Below are positions 27,283-36,564 of a DNA stretch of 64,000 bases, piece after piece. The position numbers were made by a program, and so were the translations under genes. Position 1 is the stretch's first letter. Each line of letters opens with the position of its first letter. The notes under the pieces are model-generated. The model saw only the letters and a list, made by a program, of their open reading frames with translations, was not told the origin of the DNA and made no database searches. This stretch comes from Flavobacterium frigidimaris (GTDB lineage: Bacteria; Bacteroidota; Bacteroidia; Flavobacteriales; Flavobacteriaceae), in NCBI GenBank assembly GCA_900129595.1, contig FQWG01000011.1, positions 62,001 through 126,000 of the forward strand, written 5' to 3'.

Positions 27283-30234
27283 ATGAATGATAATAATATC
27301 CTTTCCAAGAGTTCTATTCATCTTGAAGGTTTAGAAAAACAATTAGAGGGTAAATTATTTTACGATCATACCATGCGTTTGCTTTACGCAACAGATGCCA
27401 GCGCTTATAAAGAAATGCCTTTGGCGGTAGCGATTCCGAAAACAAAAGAAGACATTCAGAAAATTATTGCTTTTGCAAGAGAGAATAATAGCAGCGTGAT
27501 TCCGCGTGCGGCGGGAACTTCGCTTGCAGGTCAGGTAGTTGGAAATGGGATCATAGTTGATATCTCGCAGGAATTCACCAAGATTATCTCAGTAGATCAG
27601 GTAAATAAATCGGCTTGGGTAGAACCTGGCGTAATTCGAGATGAACTGAATCTTCATTTGAAACCGTACAAACTCTTTTTTGGACCTGAAACTTCGACAA
27701 GTAATCGCTGTATGATTGGCGGAATGGTCGGGAACAATGCTTGTGGCGCAAGATCCGTCATTTATGGATCTACGCGTGAACATTTACTCGAAATCAAAGG
27801 TTTTTTGGCCGATGGCAATGAAGTTACTTTTGGTTCGTTAACAAACGCCGAGTTTGAAGACAAATGCAATGGAATCAATGTTGTAAGCCCTTTAGAACAA
27901 GCGATTTATGTTCAGGCAAAAGAAATATTATCCTCTGCTGAAAACAGAACTTTATTCGAAGATAATTTCCCCAAGAAAACAATTCCGAGAAGAAATACAG
28001 GTTATGCTTTGGATTTACTGGCAGATTCTATGCCTTTTGGAGCTTTTGATGAAAAATTCAATTTTTGTAAATTAATTGCAGGATCTGAGGGAACTTTATT
28101 TTTTTCTACGGCTATAAAACTAAATTTAGTTGAGGCGCTGAAACCTTTTGCCGCTTTAATATGCATTCATTTTGACAGTATCAATGAAGCGCTAAAAGCA
28201 AATATAGAAGCGCTGAAATTTAATCCCGATAGTGTCGAGTTAATTGACCATTATATTTTGGAATGTACCAAAGAAAACATTGAGCAAAGCAAGAATCGTT
28301 TTTTTGTAAAAGGAGATCCTCAGGCCATTTTAGCAGTTGAGTTTTTAAGAAATTCACAAGAAGAAATTGATACAGTTGCAAAAGAGATGGAAGCTTTAAT
28401 GCGTTCTAAAAATCTAGGCTATCATTTTCCGATTGTGTACGGTGACGACACCAATAAAGTCTGGGCATTAAGAAAAGCGGGGTTGGGTTTATTATCGAAC
28501 ATTCCGGGTGATGCAAAAGCCGTTGCCGTCATTGAAGATACGGCTGTAGATGTGAATGATTTACCGGATTTTATCGAAGATTTTAATGCCATATTAAAAG
28601 AGCGAAACTTAAACTGTGTGCATTATGCGCATGCGGCAACGGGAGAATTACATTTACGTCCTATTATAGATTTAAAAACAAAAGAAGGCACAGCAATCTT
28701 TAGAACCATAGCCACGGACATTGCTCATTTAGTAAAGAAATACAAAGGTTCTTTGAGCGGAGAACATGGTGACGGAAGACTTCGAGGAGAATTTATTCCG
28801 CTAATGTTAGGCGAAAAAATCTATCAATTGTTTATCCAAATAAAACAAGTTTGGGATCCTTGGGGCGTTTTTAATCCGGGTAAAATTGTCAATACACCAC
28901 CAATGGATTCCAGTTTAAGATACACGGCAGGTCAGGAAACACCAATGCCGGAAACGTATTTTGATTTTTCTGAACATAACGGAATCCTGCGCGCTGCCGA
29001 AATGTGCAACGGATCCGGTGATTGCAGAAAAACAGAGAAAAGCGGTGGTACAATGTGCCCAAGTTATATGGCGACACGCGACGAAAAACATACGACACGC
29101 GCCAGGGCAAACATGCTGAGAGAAACCATTACAAACTCGACAAAAGCGAATAAGTTTGACGACGAGAATCTTCTCGATGTACTTGATTTATGTTTAAGCT
29201 GCAAAGGTTGTAAATCTGAATGCCCTTCGAATGTTGATATGGCAAAATTAAAAGCAGAAACATTACAACAATATCATGACAAAAACGGAGTCAAATTCCG
29301 TTCGAGATTAATTGGAAATACACCAAAAATAAATCAATTGTTTGCTGCAATTCCGTGGATGTATAATTTCTCTACAAAAGGAGCTTTGGGAAATGCCATC
29401 AAAAAGGCAACTGGTTTTGCTACAGAAAGAAAACTGCCTTTGATGCACAAAATCACTTTTGCCAAATGGATGAAAAATCACATTCAACAAGGAAATTTTG
29501 CAAATGGCAAAGTATATTTATACAATGATGAATTCCTTAATTATTATGATGTCGAAATTGGTCAGACAACCGTCAAGCTTCTGAATCGTTTGGGTTATCA
29601 GGTTGAAATTCCTAAAATCGGAATCAGCGGAAGAACTTATCTTTCGAAAGGAATGCTTAAAGAAGCACGAGAAATTGCCGAACAAAATACCCGGGATTTT
29701 GAGAGGACAATTCCTGAAAACGGTATTTTAATAGGAATCGAACCTTCGGCAATATTGAGTTTTCGGGATGAATATCCTGATTTATGCCGTGGCGATTTAA
29801 AAACAAAAGCGAAAGTATTTGCTAAAAAAACTTTTTTGATTGAAGAATTTTTAGCCAAAGAACTTGACGCAGGGCGAATTTCATCTGACAGTTTTACTGA
29901 TAAAACAGAGCGGGTTCGCATGCATGGACATTGTTTTCAGAAAGCTTTGTCATCATTGGTTCCGTTAAAGAAAATTTTAATGTTGCCAAAAAATTATACT
30001 GTTCTTAATATTCCAAGTGGCTGTTGCGGTATGGCGGGATCTTTTGGTTACGAAAAAGAACATTATGATATTTCTATGAAAATAGGCGAATTGGTTTTAT
30101 TCCCAACCATTCGTTCAGAAGAAGAGGCGACATTAATTTCGGCATCCGGAACAAGCTGCAGACATCAAATATCAGATGGTACAGGCAGAAAAGCACAACA
30201 TCCGGTAGAGATACTTTATGAGGCTTTAGCATAA
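27283..30234 (+). CDS. FAD and 4Fe-4S D-2-hydroxyacid dehydrogenase (YdiJ-like), predicted D-2-hydroxyglutarate dehydrogenase
   Basis: A 983-residue protein: FAD-binding PCMH domain (about 45-280, with PRAAGTSLAGQVVG and GGMVGNNACGARS), FAD-oxidase C domain (290-560, ending GEHGDGRLRGEF and WDPWGVFNPGKI), a 4Fe-4S pair (CNGSGDCR to CPSY, and CLSCKGCKSECPSN) and a CCG domain (HGHCFQK, SGCCGMAGSFGY). The layout equals E. coli YdiJ, a D-2-hydroxyglutarate dehydrogenase. Given the DUF1338 enzyme in the same locus, the likely reaction is D-2-hydroxyglutarate to 2-oxoglutarate, with electrons passing to the respiratory chain. D-lactate is the usual alternative. The ATG at 27283 replaces an upstream frame start inside the repeat. 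Confidence 0.85.
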   Translation: MNDNNILSKSSIHLEGLEKQLEGKLFYDHTMRLLYATDASAYKEMPLAVAIPKTKEDIQKIIAFARENNSSVIPRAAGTSLAGQVVGNGIIVDISQEFTKIISVDQVNKSAWVEPGVIRDELNLHLKPYKLFFGPETSTSNRCMIGGMVGNNACGARSVIYGSTREHLLEIKGFLADGNEVTFGSLTNAEFEDKCNGINVVSPLEQAIYVQAKEILSSAENRTLFEDNFPKKTIPRRNTGYALDLLADSMPFGAFDEKFNFCKLIAGSEGTLFFSTAIKLNLVEALKPFAALICIHFDSINEALKANIEALKFNPDSVELIDHYILECTKENIEQSKNRFFVKGDPQAILAVEFLRNSQEEIDTVAKEMEALMRSKNLGYHFPIVYGDDTNKVWALRKAGLGLLSNIPGDAKAVAVIEDTAVDVNDLPDFIEDFNAILKERNLNCVHYAHAATGELHLRPIIDLKTKEGTAIFRTIATDIAHLVKKYKGSLSGEHGDGRLRGEFIPLMLGEKIYQLFIQIKQVWDPWGVFNPGKIVNTPPMDSSLRYTAGQETPMPETYFDFSEHNGILRAAEMCNGSGDCRKTEKSGGTMCPSYMATRDEKHTTRARANMLRETITNSTKANKFDDENLLDVLDLCLSCKGCKSECPSNVDMAKLKAETLQQYHDKNGVKFRSRLIGNTPKINQLFAAIPWMYNFSTKGALGNAIKKATGFATERKLPLMHKITFAKWMKNHIQQGNFANGKVYLYNDEFLNYYDVEIGQTTVKLLNRLGYQVEIPKIGISGRTYLSKGMLKEAREIAEQNTRDFERTIPENGILIGIEPSAILSFRDEYPDLCRGDLKTKAKVFAKKTFLIEEFLAKELDAGRISSDSFTDKTERVRMHGHCFQKALSSLVPLKKILMLPKNYTVLNIPSGCCGMAGSFGYEKEHYDISMKIGELVLFPTIRSEEEATLISASGTSCRHQISDGTGRKAQHPVEILYEALA

Positions 30235-30306
30235 GTTGAAATGGAATACCAGTATAAAATAAACAATTTGCCACAACAAAGCAGTGATAGTTTTTTAAGA
30301 AGTAAA

Positions 30307-30333
30307 AGATAGCGTAGTGCTATCTTTTTTTGT
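30307..30333 (+). terminator. Terminator closing the hydroxylysine locus
   Basis: AAGATAGCGTAGTGCTATCTT followed by a T-run: a six-pair GATAGC/GCTATC stem with T8. It lies 73 bases after the dehydrogenase stop and ends the co-directional run that started at 12731. Confidence 0.85.
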
Positions 30334-30347
30334 TACGTTCAAAAGGG

Positions 30348-30355
30348 TATCTTTG
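30348..30355 (+). promoter_or_regulatory. Minus-7 promoter box for the ABC-F gene
   Basis: TATCTTTG matches TAnnTTTG and sits just after the terminator, about 104 bases before the ATG of the ABC-F gene. A TTG at 30330-30332 is rather close for a minus-33 site. Confidence 0.5.
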
Positions 30356-30458
30356 CCGCTTAAATAAAGAAAATCAGTCTTTTTAAAGCTAGAGACTAAA
30401 TTAGAGAGCTGTAGGTCTCACAACATTACAACTATTTAATTTTAAGCAACTTAATAAC

Positions 30459-32321
30459 ATGAATTACTTATCTGTAGAAAATATTTCCAAATCATTTGGC
30501 GAAAGAACCTTATTTGATAACATTTCTTTTGGAATCAATAAGGATCAAAAAATTGCTTTCATTGCCAAAAATGGCTCTGGAAAAACAACTATTATGAGTA
30601 TTATCAATGGTTTGGAAGAACCGGATACAGGTCAGGTAGTTTTAAGAAAAGGGATCAAAATGGCTTTTCTTTCACAAAACAATAACTTACAAGAAGAGCT
30701 GACAATTGAAGAAAGCATATTTGCATCGGATAATGAAACGCTGAAAGTTATCGAAGCCTACGAAAAAGCCCTTGAAAATCCAGAAGACGAAGAAGCTTAT
30801 CAAAAAGCTTTTGACGGAATGGACCAGCATAATGCCTGGGATTTTGAAACACAATACAAGCAAATTCTGTTTAAATTGAAACTGGAAAACTTTAAACTAA
30901 AAGTAAAAAGTCTTTCCGGTGGTCAGAAAAAACGTTTGTCATTGGCTATTATCCTGATCAATCGTCCTGATTTATTAATTCTGGATGAACCTACCAATCA
31001 CCTGGATCTTGAAATGATCGAATGGCTGGAAAGTTATTTTGCCAAAGAAAATATTACACTGTTTATGGTAACGCACGACCGTTTCTTCCTGGAACGTGTA
31101 TGTAATGAAATCATAGAATTAGACAACGGAAAACTATACCAATACAAAGGAAATTATTCGTACTACTTAGAGAAAAAAGAAGAACGAATTGCTTCTGAAA
31201 ACTCTAGTGTTGACAAAGCCCAAAACCTATTCGTAAAGGAATTGGAATGGATGCGCCGTCAGCCAAAAGCGAGAACGACAAAATCGAAATCACGTCAGGA
31301 TGACTTTTATGTAATAAAAGAAAAAGCACAAAGCCGCCGTCGCGAAAATAAAGTCGAGCTTGAAATCAATATGGAACGTATGGGAAGTAAGATTATCGAG
31401 CTTCACAAAATTTCAAAAAAATTCAAAGACCACGTTATTTTAGATAACTTCAGTTTTGACTTCCAACGTGGAGAACGTATCGGAATTATTGGTAAAAATG
31501 GTACCGGAAAATCAACTTTCCTTAATTTATTGACGGGAACTCTTCCACTCGATTCCGGAAAAGTTGTTGTTGGCGAAACCATCAAAATTGGGTATTATAC
31601 CCAAAGCGGAATCAACCCAAAACCGGGACAGCGTGTTATCGATGTTATAAAGGAATACGGAGAATATATTCCGTTAATGAAAGGAAAGATTATTTCGGCT
31701 TCACAATTATTGGAGCGTTTCCTTTTTGATGCCAAAAAACAATACGATTTCGTTGACCGATTAAGCGGTGGAGAATTAAAACGTTTGTACTTATGTACTG
31801 TTTTAATTCAGAATCCTAACTTCCTTATTCTCGATGAACCTACAAACGATTTGGATATCGTAACATTAAATGTACTGGAAAGTTTTCTTTTGGATTATCC
31901 GGGATGTTTAGTAGTTGTTTCTCACGACAGGTACTTTATGGATAAAATCGTAGATCACTTATTCATTTTCAGAGGACAAGGTGTTGTTGAAGATTTCCCT
32001 GGAAACTACTCTGATTTCAGAGCGTATGAAGACAGTGCCGATGTAGCTCAAAAAGAAGAAAACAAGGCAGAGAAAAAAGACTGGAAGCAAAATAATCCAA
32101 CCGGAAACCTGACTTTTAACGAGCAAAAAGAATATCAAAAACTGGAAAGAGAAATCAAGGATTTAGAAATTGACAAAACTAAAATCGAACAATTATTCTC
32201 TGACGGAAAAGTAGCAGACGCTGATATTGAGAAAAAAGCAAACGAATTGCAAAACATCATCAATAAAATAGATCAGAAAGAAGAGCGTTGGTTTGAACTT
32301 TCGGCTAAAATCGAGGGATAA
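30459..32321 (+). CDS. ABC-F family ATPase (Uup-like)
   Basis: A 620-residue soluble protein with two ABC domains and no membrane segments. First domain: Walker A AKNGSGKTTIM and signature LSGGQKKRLSL; second: Walker A GKNGTGKSTFLN, signature LSGGELKRLYL and Walker B NFLILDEPTNDLD. Between them lies the ABC-F linker (about 240-300, basic, WMRRQPKARTTKSKSRQDDF). The end (540-620) is a charged coiled coil, as in Uup. Members act on the ribosome or on branched DNA intermediates. It is monocistronic with its own promoter; nothing suggests an antibiotic-resistance role. Confidence 0.93.
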   Translation: MNYLSVENISKSFGERTLFDNISFGINKDQKIAFIAKNGSGKTTIMSIINGLEEPDTGQVVLRKGIKMAFLSQNNNLQEELTIEESIFASDNETLKVIEAYEKALENPEDEEAYQKAFDGMDQHNAWDFETQYKQILFKLKLENFKLKVKSLSGGQKKRLSLAIILINRPDLLILDEPTNHLDLEMIEWLESYFAKENITLFMVTHDRFFLERVCNEIIELDNGKLYQYKGNYSYYLEKKEERIASENSSVDKAQNLFVKELEWMRRQPKARTTKSKSRQDDFYVIKEKAQSRRRENKVELEINMERMGSKIIELHKISKKFKDHVILDNFSFDFQRGERIGIIGKNGTGKSTFLNLLTGTLPLDSGKVVVGETIKIGYYTQSGINPKPGQRVIDVIKEYGEYIPLMKGKIISASQLLERFLFDAKKQYDFVDRLSGGELKRLYLCTVLIQNPNFLILDEPTNDLDIVTLNVLESFLLDYPGCLVVVSHDRYFMDKIVDHLFIFRGQGVVEDFPGNYSDFRAYEDSADVAQKEENKAEKKDWKQNNPTGNLTFNEQKEYQKLEREIKDLEIDKTKIEQLFSDGKVADADIEKKANELQNIINKIDQKEERWFELSAKIEG

Positions 32322-32330
32322 ATACTACAC

Positions 32331-32412
32331 TTGTATTCACAAAGAAAACGCAACGCCCCGCTAAGATTTTTTTTTGTGAAGCTTTGTGCTTTCTTTGTGA
32401 ATCTCTGTGAAA
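32331..32412. repeat. Intergenic repeat with TTGTGAA units
   Basis: TTGTATTCACAAAGAAAACG and the right part TTTCTTTGTGAATCTCTGTG are partial reverse complements, separated by GCCCCGCTAAGATTTT. This is a degenerate hairpin of the class found at 27188-27265. Confidence 0.45.
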
Positions 32413-32433
32413 CAAAAAACAATTCAATTTTAT

Positions 32434-32441
32434 TATATTTG
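32434..32441 (+). promoter_or_regulatory. Minus-7 promoter box for the FKBP gene
   Basis: TATATTTG is a perfect TAnnTTTG box, 25 bases before the ATG at 32467, followed by an A14 run (32450-32463) that forms the leader. Confidence 0.6.
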
Positions 32442-32466
32442 CCTGCATTAAAAAAAAAAAAAACAT

Positions 32467-32928
32467 ATGAAATACTTATTATCAGCAATTTTTGCAATGA
32501 CTTTATTTGTTTCTTGTTCTTCTAGCGACAAAGATTCAAAAAAAACAGACTACACTGTCGAGAACGAAAAAGAAATCACTGATTACATCGCCAAAAACAA
32601 ACTAACAGCAACAAGAACTGCTTCTGGTTTGTATTATATTATCAACGAGCCTGGAACAGGAGCTCAGCCCACAGCAACTTCAAATGTAACTGTAGCTTAC
32701 AGAGGATATTTTACCAATGGTCAAATATTTGATCAAAGCGCACAAGGAATTTCTTTTCCATTAAATAAAGTAATTCAAGGTTGGACAGAAGGTATTCCTC
32801 TTTTTAAAGAAGGAGGTAAAGGAGCTTTACTAATACCTTCACATTTAGGTTACGGAAATTCCGGCACTAATGGTATACCGGGAGGCGCAGTATTGATTTT
32901 TGATATTAATTTACTTAAAGTCAATTAA
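32467..32928 (+). CDS. FKBP-type peptidyl-prolyl isomerase, lipoprotein
   Basis: A 153-residue lipoprotein; lipobox Cys17 in TLFVSCSSSDKD. The FKBP domain (about 55-153) shows VTVAYRGYFTNGQIFDQS, VIQGWTEGIPLFKEGGKGAL, PSHLGYGN and AVLIFDINLLKV, the normal active-site ring. It would speed proline isomerisation during folding of exported proteins, anchored to a membrane. Distantly like GldI of gliding bacteria, but shorter and not in a gld operon. Monocistronic with a strong terminator. Confidence 0.93.
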   Translation: MKYLLSAIFAMTLFVSCSSSDKDSKKTDYTVENEKEITDYIAKNKLTATRTASGLYYIINEPGTGAQPTATSNVTVAYRGYFTNGQIFDQSAQGISFPLNKVIQGWTEGIPLFKEGGKGALLIPSHLGYGNSGTNGIPGGAVLIFDINLLKVN

Positions 32929-32947
32929 TAAAAACTCAAAAGATCTA

Positions 32948-32992
32948 AAAAAAAGCCACAACAGAAAAATTATTTGTTGTGGCTTTTTTTTA
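32948..32992 (+). terminator. Terminator after the FKBP gene
   Basis: AAAAGCCACAACA and TGTTGTGGCTTTT form a 13-pair stem followed by T-rich sequence, 20 bases after the stop. The A-run on the left makes it active for both strands, and the gene at 33037 on the minus strand converges on it. Confidence 0.9.
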
Positions 32993-33036
32993 TGAAGCAG
33001 AAAAACAGAGACTGCGACCGCGACTGAAAACGAATC

Positions 33037-34590
33037 CTACCAGGGAATCGGGTTATAATCTTTCAGGAATTTTCCGCACCAGTGCTTTCCGGTATTGATT
33101 CCGTCAAACAAAGGATCCATTACACGTGCTGCTCCATCTACAATATCCAATGGTGGTTGAAAATCTTCTAATTCCTGTTTCTTTTTCGCCAATTCAGCAG
33201 GATCTTCATCGGTTACCCAACCTGTATCAACAGCATTCATAAAAATACCGTGTTTGGCCAAAGTTCCGGATGATGTATGCGTTAACATATTCAAAGCGGC
33301 TTTTGCCATATTCGTATGCGGATGACGGTCTTCTTTAAAGAAACGATGAAACTTACCTTCCATAGCCGATACATTTATAATATGTTTTTTTCCTGTATTG
33401 TCTTTTTTCATCACTTCCGAAAGTCGGTTACACAATACAAAAGGCGCAACAGAATTTACCAGTTGCACTTCGATCATTTCGGTCGTTTCAATTTGTCCCA
33501 GACGCAAACGCCAGCTGTTTGTTTTACGCAAATCGACTTGTTGTAAATCGGCATCGAGTTCTCCTTCCGGAAAAACTTCATTGGCCACCAATGCATTATC
33601 GAAAGAATACGGAATTTGAGACAATTGGGCCGAAGCGCGCAAACCAATTCCGGGTTCAGGTCCGTGCCAGGTTACCGGCATATTTTCGTTTGAAGAAGCT
33701 CCGGATGTCAGCATTTTTAATTCATCCAGACAATTCAAATGATCCCCTAATAATTCCTGTGCTTGTTTAGGCAAGGCATGTATTGGTAATGCTTCATTTT
33801 GCATTAAATGCGAATAAAATCCTGCCGGACGTCTCACCGTTTGAGCCGCATTATTAATTAAAATATCTAAGCGTTCGTATTTTTGCTCAATAAAATTGCA
33901 AAAAATCTCCACACTTGGTATGTGTCTTAAATCTAAACCGTGAATTTTTAAGCGATGTCCCCAATCCATAAAATCATCTTCTTTGGCAAAACGCAAAGCC
34001 GAATCTACCGGAAAACGGGTTGTAGCAATAACAGTTGCTCCGCCACGCAAAAGCATCAAAGTAATATGATAACCAATTTTTAACCGGGAACCGGTAATAA
34101 TAGCCACTTGCCCTTTTACATCGGCGGTCTGGAAACGTTTGGCATAATTAAAATCACCGCAATCTGTACACATTGTGTCATAAAAGTGATGCATCTTGGT
34201 AAATTCCGTTTTGCAAACGTAACAATTTCTGGGTGTTTCGAGTTCTAATTGTTCTTTATGGGTAAGATCAGTATACGCTAATAATTTAGGAGCAACAAAT
34301 ACACTCGCCTCACGCGCATGACGAATACCGGTTTCTTTACGGGCCGTTTTGTCTTTCTTCTCTTTTTTACGTTTGGCTGCCTGTACGCCGTCTTTAATTC
34401 GCCTTGAGAATTCATCTCTGTCAGGTCTCGAAAACATTCCTGCTTCCCTGATCAAAGCGATTCGTTGTTCCTTCGGAATATCAAATATCAGATCTGTATT
34501 CGTATTCAATTGTGCTAAAACAGCAATGCATCGATTAATTTCTTCAGAAGATATCTTACTTGTATCCTCTATTTCTTGCTTCAACATCAT
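33037..34590 (-). CDS. Long SDR-family oxidoreductase with a zinc-ribbon-like insert
   Basis: A 517-residue protein. The Rossmann SDR core (about 165-480) shows [20 protein letters not shown], the NNAAQTVRR motif and [11 protein letters not shown]. The N-terminal 160 residues are unusual: basic [19 protein letters not shown], and then a Cys set CYVCKTEF, 11 residues and CTDCGDFNY, a likely zinc ribbon. The catalytic Tyr/Lys of classical SDRs is not obvious ([10 protein letters not shown], then KAALNML), so it may be atypical. Function is unknown. It is monocistronic, with divergent neighbour 34759. Confidence 0.82.
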   Translation of the reverse strand: MMLKQEIEDTSKISSEEINRCIAVLAQLNTNTDLIFDIPKEQRIALIREAGMFSRPDRDEFSRRIKDGVQAAKRKKEKKDKTARKETGIRHAREASVFVAPKLLAYTDLTHKEQLELETPRNCYVCKTEFTKMHHFYDTMCTDCGDFNYAKRFQTADVKGQVAIITGSRLKIGYHITLMLLRGGATVIATTRFPVDSALRFAKEDDFMDWGHRLKIHGLDLRHIPSVEIFCNFIEQKYERLDILINNAAQTVRRPAGFYSHLMQNEALPIHALPKQAQELLGDHLNCLDELKMLTSGASSNENMPVTWHGPEPGIGLRASAQLSQIPYSFDNALVANEVFPEGELDADLQQVDLRKTNSWRLRLGQIETTEMIEVQLVNSVAPFVLCNRLSEVMKKDNTGKKHIINVSAMEGKFHRFFKEDRHPHTNMAKAALNMLTHTSSGTLAKHGIFMNAVDTGWVTDEDPAELAKKKQELEDFQPPLDIVDGAARVMDPLFDGINTGKHWCGKFLKDYNPIPW

Positions 34591-34729
34591 AAAAAACGTA
34601 TTACTATTAGCTTAAAATTAAAGTTCGCAAATATAGTCTTTTTAAAAGTTGGAAAAGTTCAAAATCAAAAGTCATAAAGCAACATCCATGTCTTTAAAAC
34701 TTTCGACTTTACGACTTTCGACTTTTTTG

Positions 34730-34737
34730 TATCTTCG
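34730..34737 (+). promoter_or_regulatory. Minus-7-like promoter box
   Basis: TATCTTCG is one base off TAnnTTTG, 21 bases before the ATG at 34759. The GACTTTCGACTTTACGAC repeat just upstream (34697-34724) is a low-complexity unit found in Flavobacterium gaps. Confidence 0.4.
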
Positions 34738-34758
34738 CGCCTACTTGTAAACATTGAT

Positions 34759-35538
34759 ATGCTATTTCAGATAAAATCTTATTTAAAATTCCTTTGGGAA
34801 TCAAAAAATGAACATGGAGTTCATTCGCCGTTTGTGTTTAGTTTATTGACAAAATGTTTTTACGACAAGAAACCAAAACCCGAATATTCGATCCTGAAAA
34901 ACTATCGAAAATCATTACTCCATAACAAAAACTTTATTGAAGTAACTGATTTTGGTGTCGGTTCAAAAGTATTTAAATCAAATAGAAGACAGATTTCGAA
35001 AATTGCATCAACAGCAGGAATTTCTCCAAAACGTGCCGAATTATTATTTCGGGTAACCAATTATTTTCAGCCAAAAAATATTCTTGAAATTGGAACTTCA
35101 TTGGGATTAGGAACTTCTGCTCTGGCATTGGGCAATAAAGATTCTTTTTTACTTAGTCTTGAAGGTTGCCAAAATACACTTTCAGTTGCTGAAAATTTAT
35201 TTAATGAACAATTTCCAGATTTTAACTTTGAGTTTCTAAATTTAGAATTTGGTGAATTCTTGAAAGATTCTGCTACTATTTGTGATTGGAACCTAATATA
35301 TTTCGACGGTAACCACTCAAAGAAAGCCACTATCGCTTATTTTGACCTTTTATTACCAACAATAACAAATGATGCTGTTTGGATTTTTGATGATATTCAT
35401 TGGTCTATAGAAATGGAAGAAGCGTGGGAAATCATAAAAAACCATCCAAAAGTAACCGTAACCATTGATACCTTTCGATGGGGATTTGTATTTTTTAGGT
35501 ATGAGCAGGAAAAAGAACATTTTGTCATCAGGGCATAA
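34759..35538 (+). CDS. Class I SAM-dependent methyltransferase (O-methyltransferase-like)
   Basis: A 259-residue enzyme with a Rossmann SAM-binding core: NILEIGTSLGLGTSALALG (motif I, about residues 112-130), SLEGCQNTLSVAENLF (motif II) and WNLIYFDGNHSKKATI (motif III/IV), then DDIHWSIEMEEAWE. This pattern is of the COMT-like family. The first 90 residues are a helical cap. Substrate is unknown. Monocistronic and divergent from the long SDR gene. Confidence 0.85.
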   Translation: MLFQIKSYLKFLWESKNEHGVHSPFVFSLLTKCFYDKKPKPEYSILKNYRKSLLHNKNFIEVTDFGVGSKVFKSNRRQISKIASTAGISPKRAELLFRVTNYFQPKNILEIGTSLGLGTSALALGNKDSFLLSLEGCQNTLSVAENLFNEQFPDFNFEFLNLEFGEFLKDSATICDWNLIYFDGNHSKKATIAYFDLLLPTITNDAVWIFDDIHWSIEMEEAWEIIKNHPKVTVTIDTFRWGFVFFRYEQEKEHFVIRA

Positions 35539-35590
35539 AAAAAAGACAACCATTTCTGATTGCCTTTTAATACTAATTCAATTTATTCAA

Positions 35591-36250
35591 TTATTTTTTT
35601 GCAGCTGCTGTTTCTTCAGATTTAGCACCCATTCTGTTAACAGTATACATTGGGGCAAATTTCAATTTCAGACCTGCGATTTTTCTATTATCAGAAGATG
35701 TTAGGCCTTCTTTTTCAACCGTATTTTTTCGGCTGTCAAGTGCTTCGTACATCAGTTTAACTTCATCCCAGTCTTCACGGGAATATTTATCTTTATTATT
35801 CTCTACAGTATGCACGAACTGTTGGTATACACTATGAATATTTTTAGCGTTTACCCAATCAAAATTCATATCATCTCCAATTTTTCCTTCACCAAATAAG
35901 GCGTTTCTCAATTGTTGTTTTGGGCTTGGAGCGGGAGGGGCAAAAACGGTGGTCATTTCATTTTTGAATTCTTCGTATTTGATTTTACTCGCATTTATCT
36001 TTTCTGTAGCAGCTGAGTTGTCTTTAATATCTGCAAGTGCCATTTGAGCATCTGCAGCTTTTCTGTCATACTCTGCTTCAACATCTTTCCAGTCTGCTTT
36101 CAAATCGTCTGCTTTTACATTTTTAACTGAATCGACGTAGGCTACATAAGAGTCGATTGTTTTTTGAGCTTTCTCTTGTTTCTCATCTTTACACGATGTA
36201 AAAGCCAATGCAACTAATGCAATTCCTGATAATAATTGTATGTTTTTCAT
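35591..36250 (-). CDS. Helical lipoprotein of unknown function
   Basis: A 219-residue lipoprotein with lipobox Cys20 in LAFTSCKDEKQ. The rest is charged and almost entirely helical with coiled-coil potential (KTIDSYVAYVDSVKNVKAD, EEFKNEMTTVF) and an Ala/Glu-rich tail ending SEETAAAKK. I do not recognise a domain. A TACATTTG box on the minus strand lies at 36280-36287. Monocistronic; the role could be envelope-related, but this is only inferred from the anchor. Confidence 0.75.
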   Translation of the reverse strand: MKNIQLLSGIALVALAFTSCKDEKQEKAQKTIDSYVAYVDSVKNVKADDLKADWKDVEAEYDRKAADAQMALADIKDNSAATEKINASKIKYEEFKNEMTTVFAPPAPSPKQQLRNALFGEGKIGDDMNFDWVNAKNIHSVYQQFVHTVENNKDKYSREDWDEVKLMYEALDSRKNTVEKEGLTSSDNRKIAGLKLKFAPMYTVNRMGAKSEETAAAKK

Positions 36251-36564
36251 AATTCTGATTATTTAAGATTAGATATTAACAAATGTAGGCTACAAAACCG
36301 CGCTTAATATTACATAATTATCACTTTTACAATATTTAAAACATTATAATTCAATAAAATCATAAAAAAATGGTAATTATACAAAAACAATCCGAAACGA
36401 TATAACATCTTTTTCTGTGATTAATTTATAATTTATCCAGACCAATAATCAGGTTAAACTGATTACTTAAAACACAACCGTTTCTGTAACAAAAATCAAT
36501 TTAAGGCTACTTATCGTTTATTGAAAAGTGTTTTGTACTTTTAAATCCAAAATTGTAAATCGAA
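36251..36564. other. Divergent gap of 314 bases without a gene
   Basis: AT-rich DNA between the lipoprotein gene (minus) and the ABC ATPase gene (plus). It contains the minus-strand box TACATTTG (36280-36287) for the lipoprotein and, near 36536, a TACTTTTA-like sequence before the ATPase. No frame above 30 codons and no stable hairpin was found. Confidence 0.6.

Noticed and set aside
27283..30234. Calling the FAD/Fe-S protein D-lactate dehydrogenase
   Set aside because: Family layout allows it, but the DUF1338 gene in the same locus makes D-2-hydroxyglutarate the better fit.
32450..32463. A14 run before the FKBP gene as a second phase-variable tract
   Set aside because: Shorter, in the untranslated leader right before the ATG, and A-rich leaders are normal in Bacteroidota.
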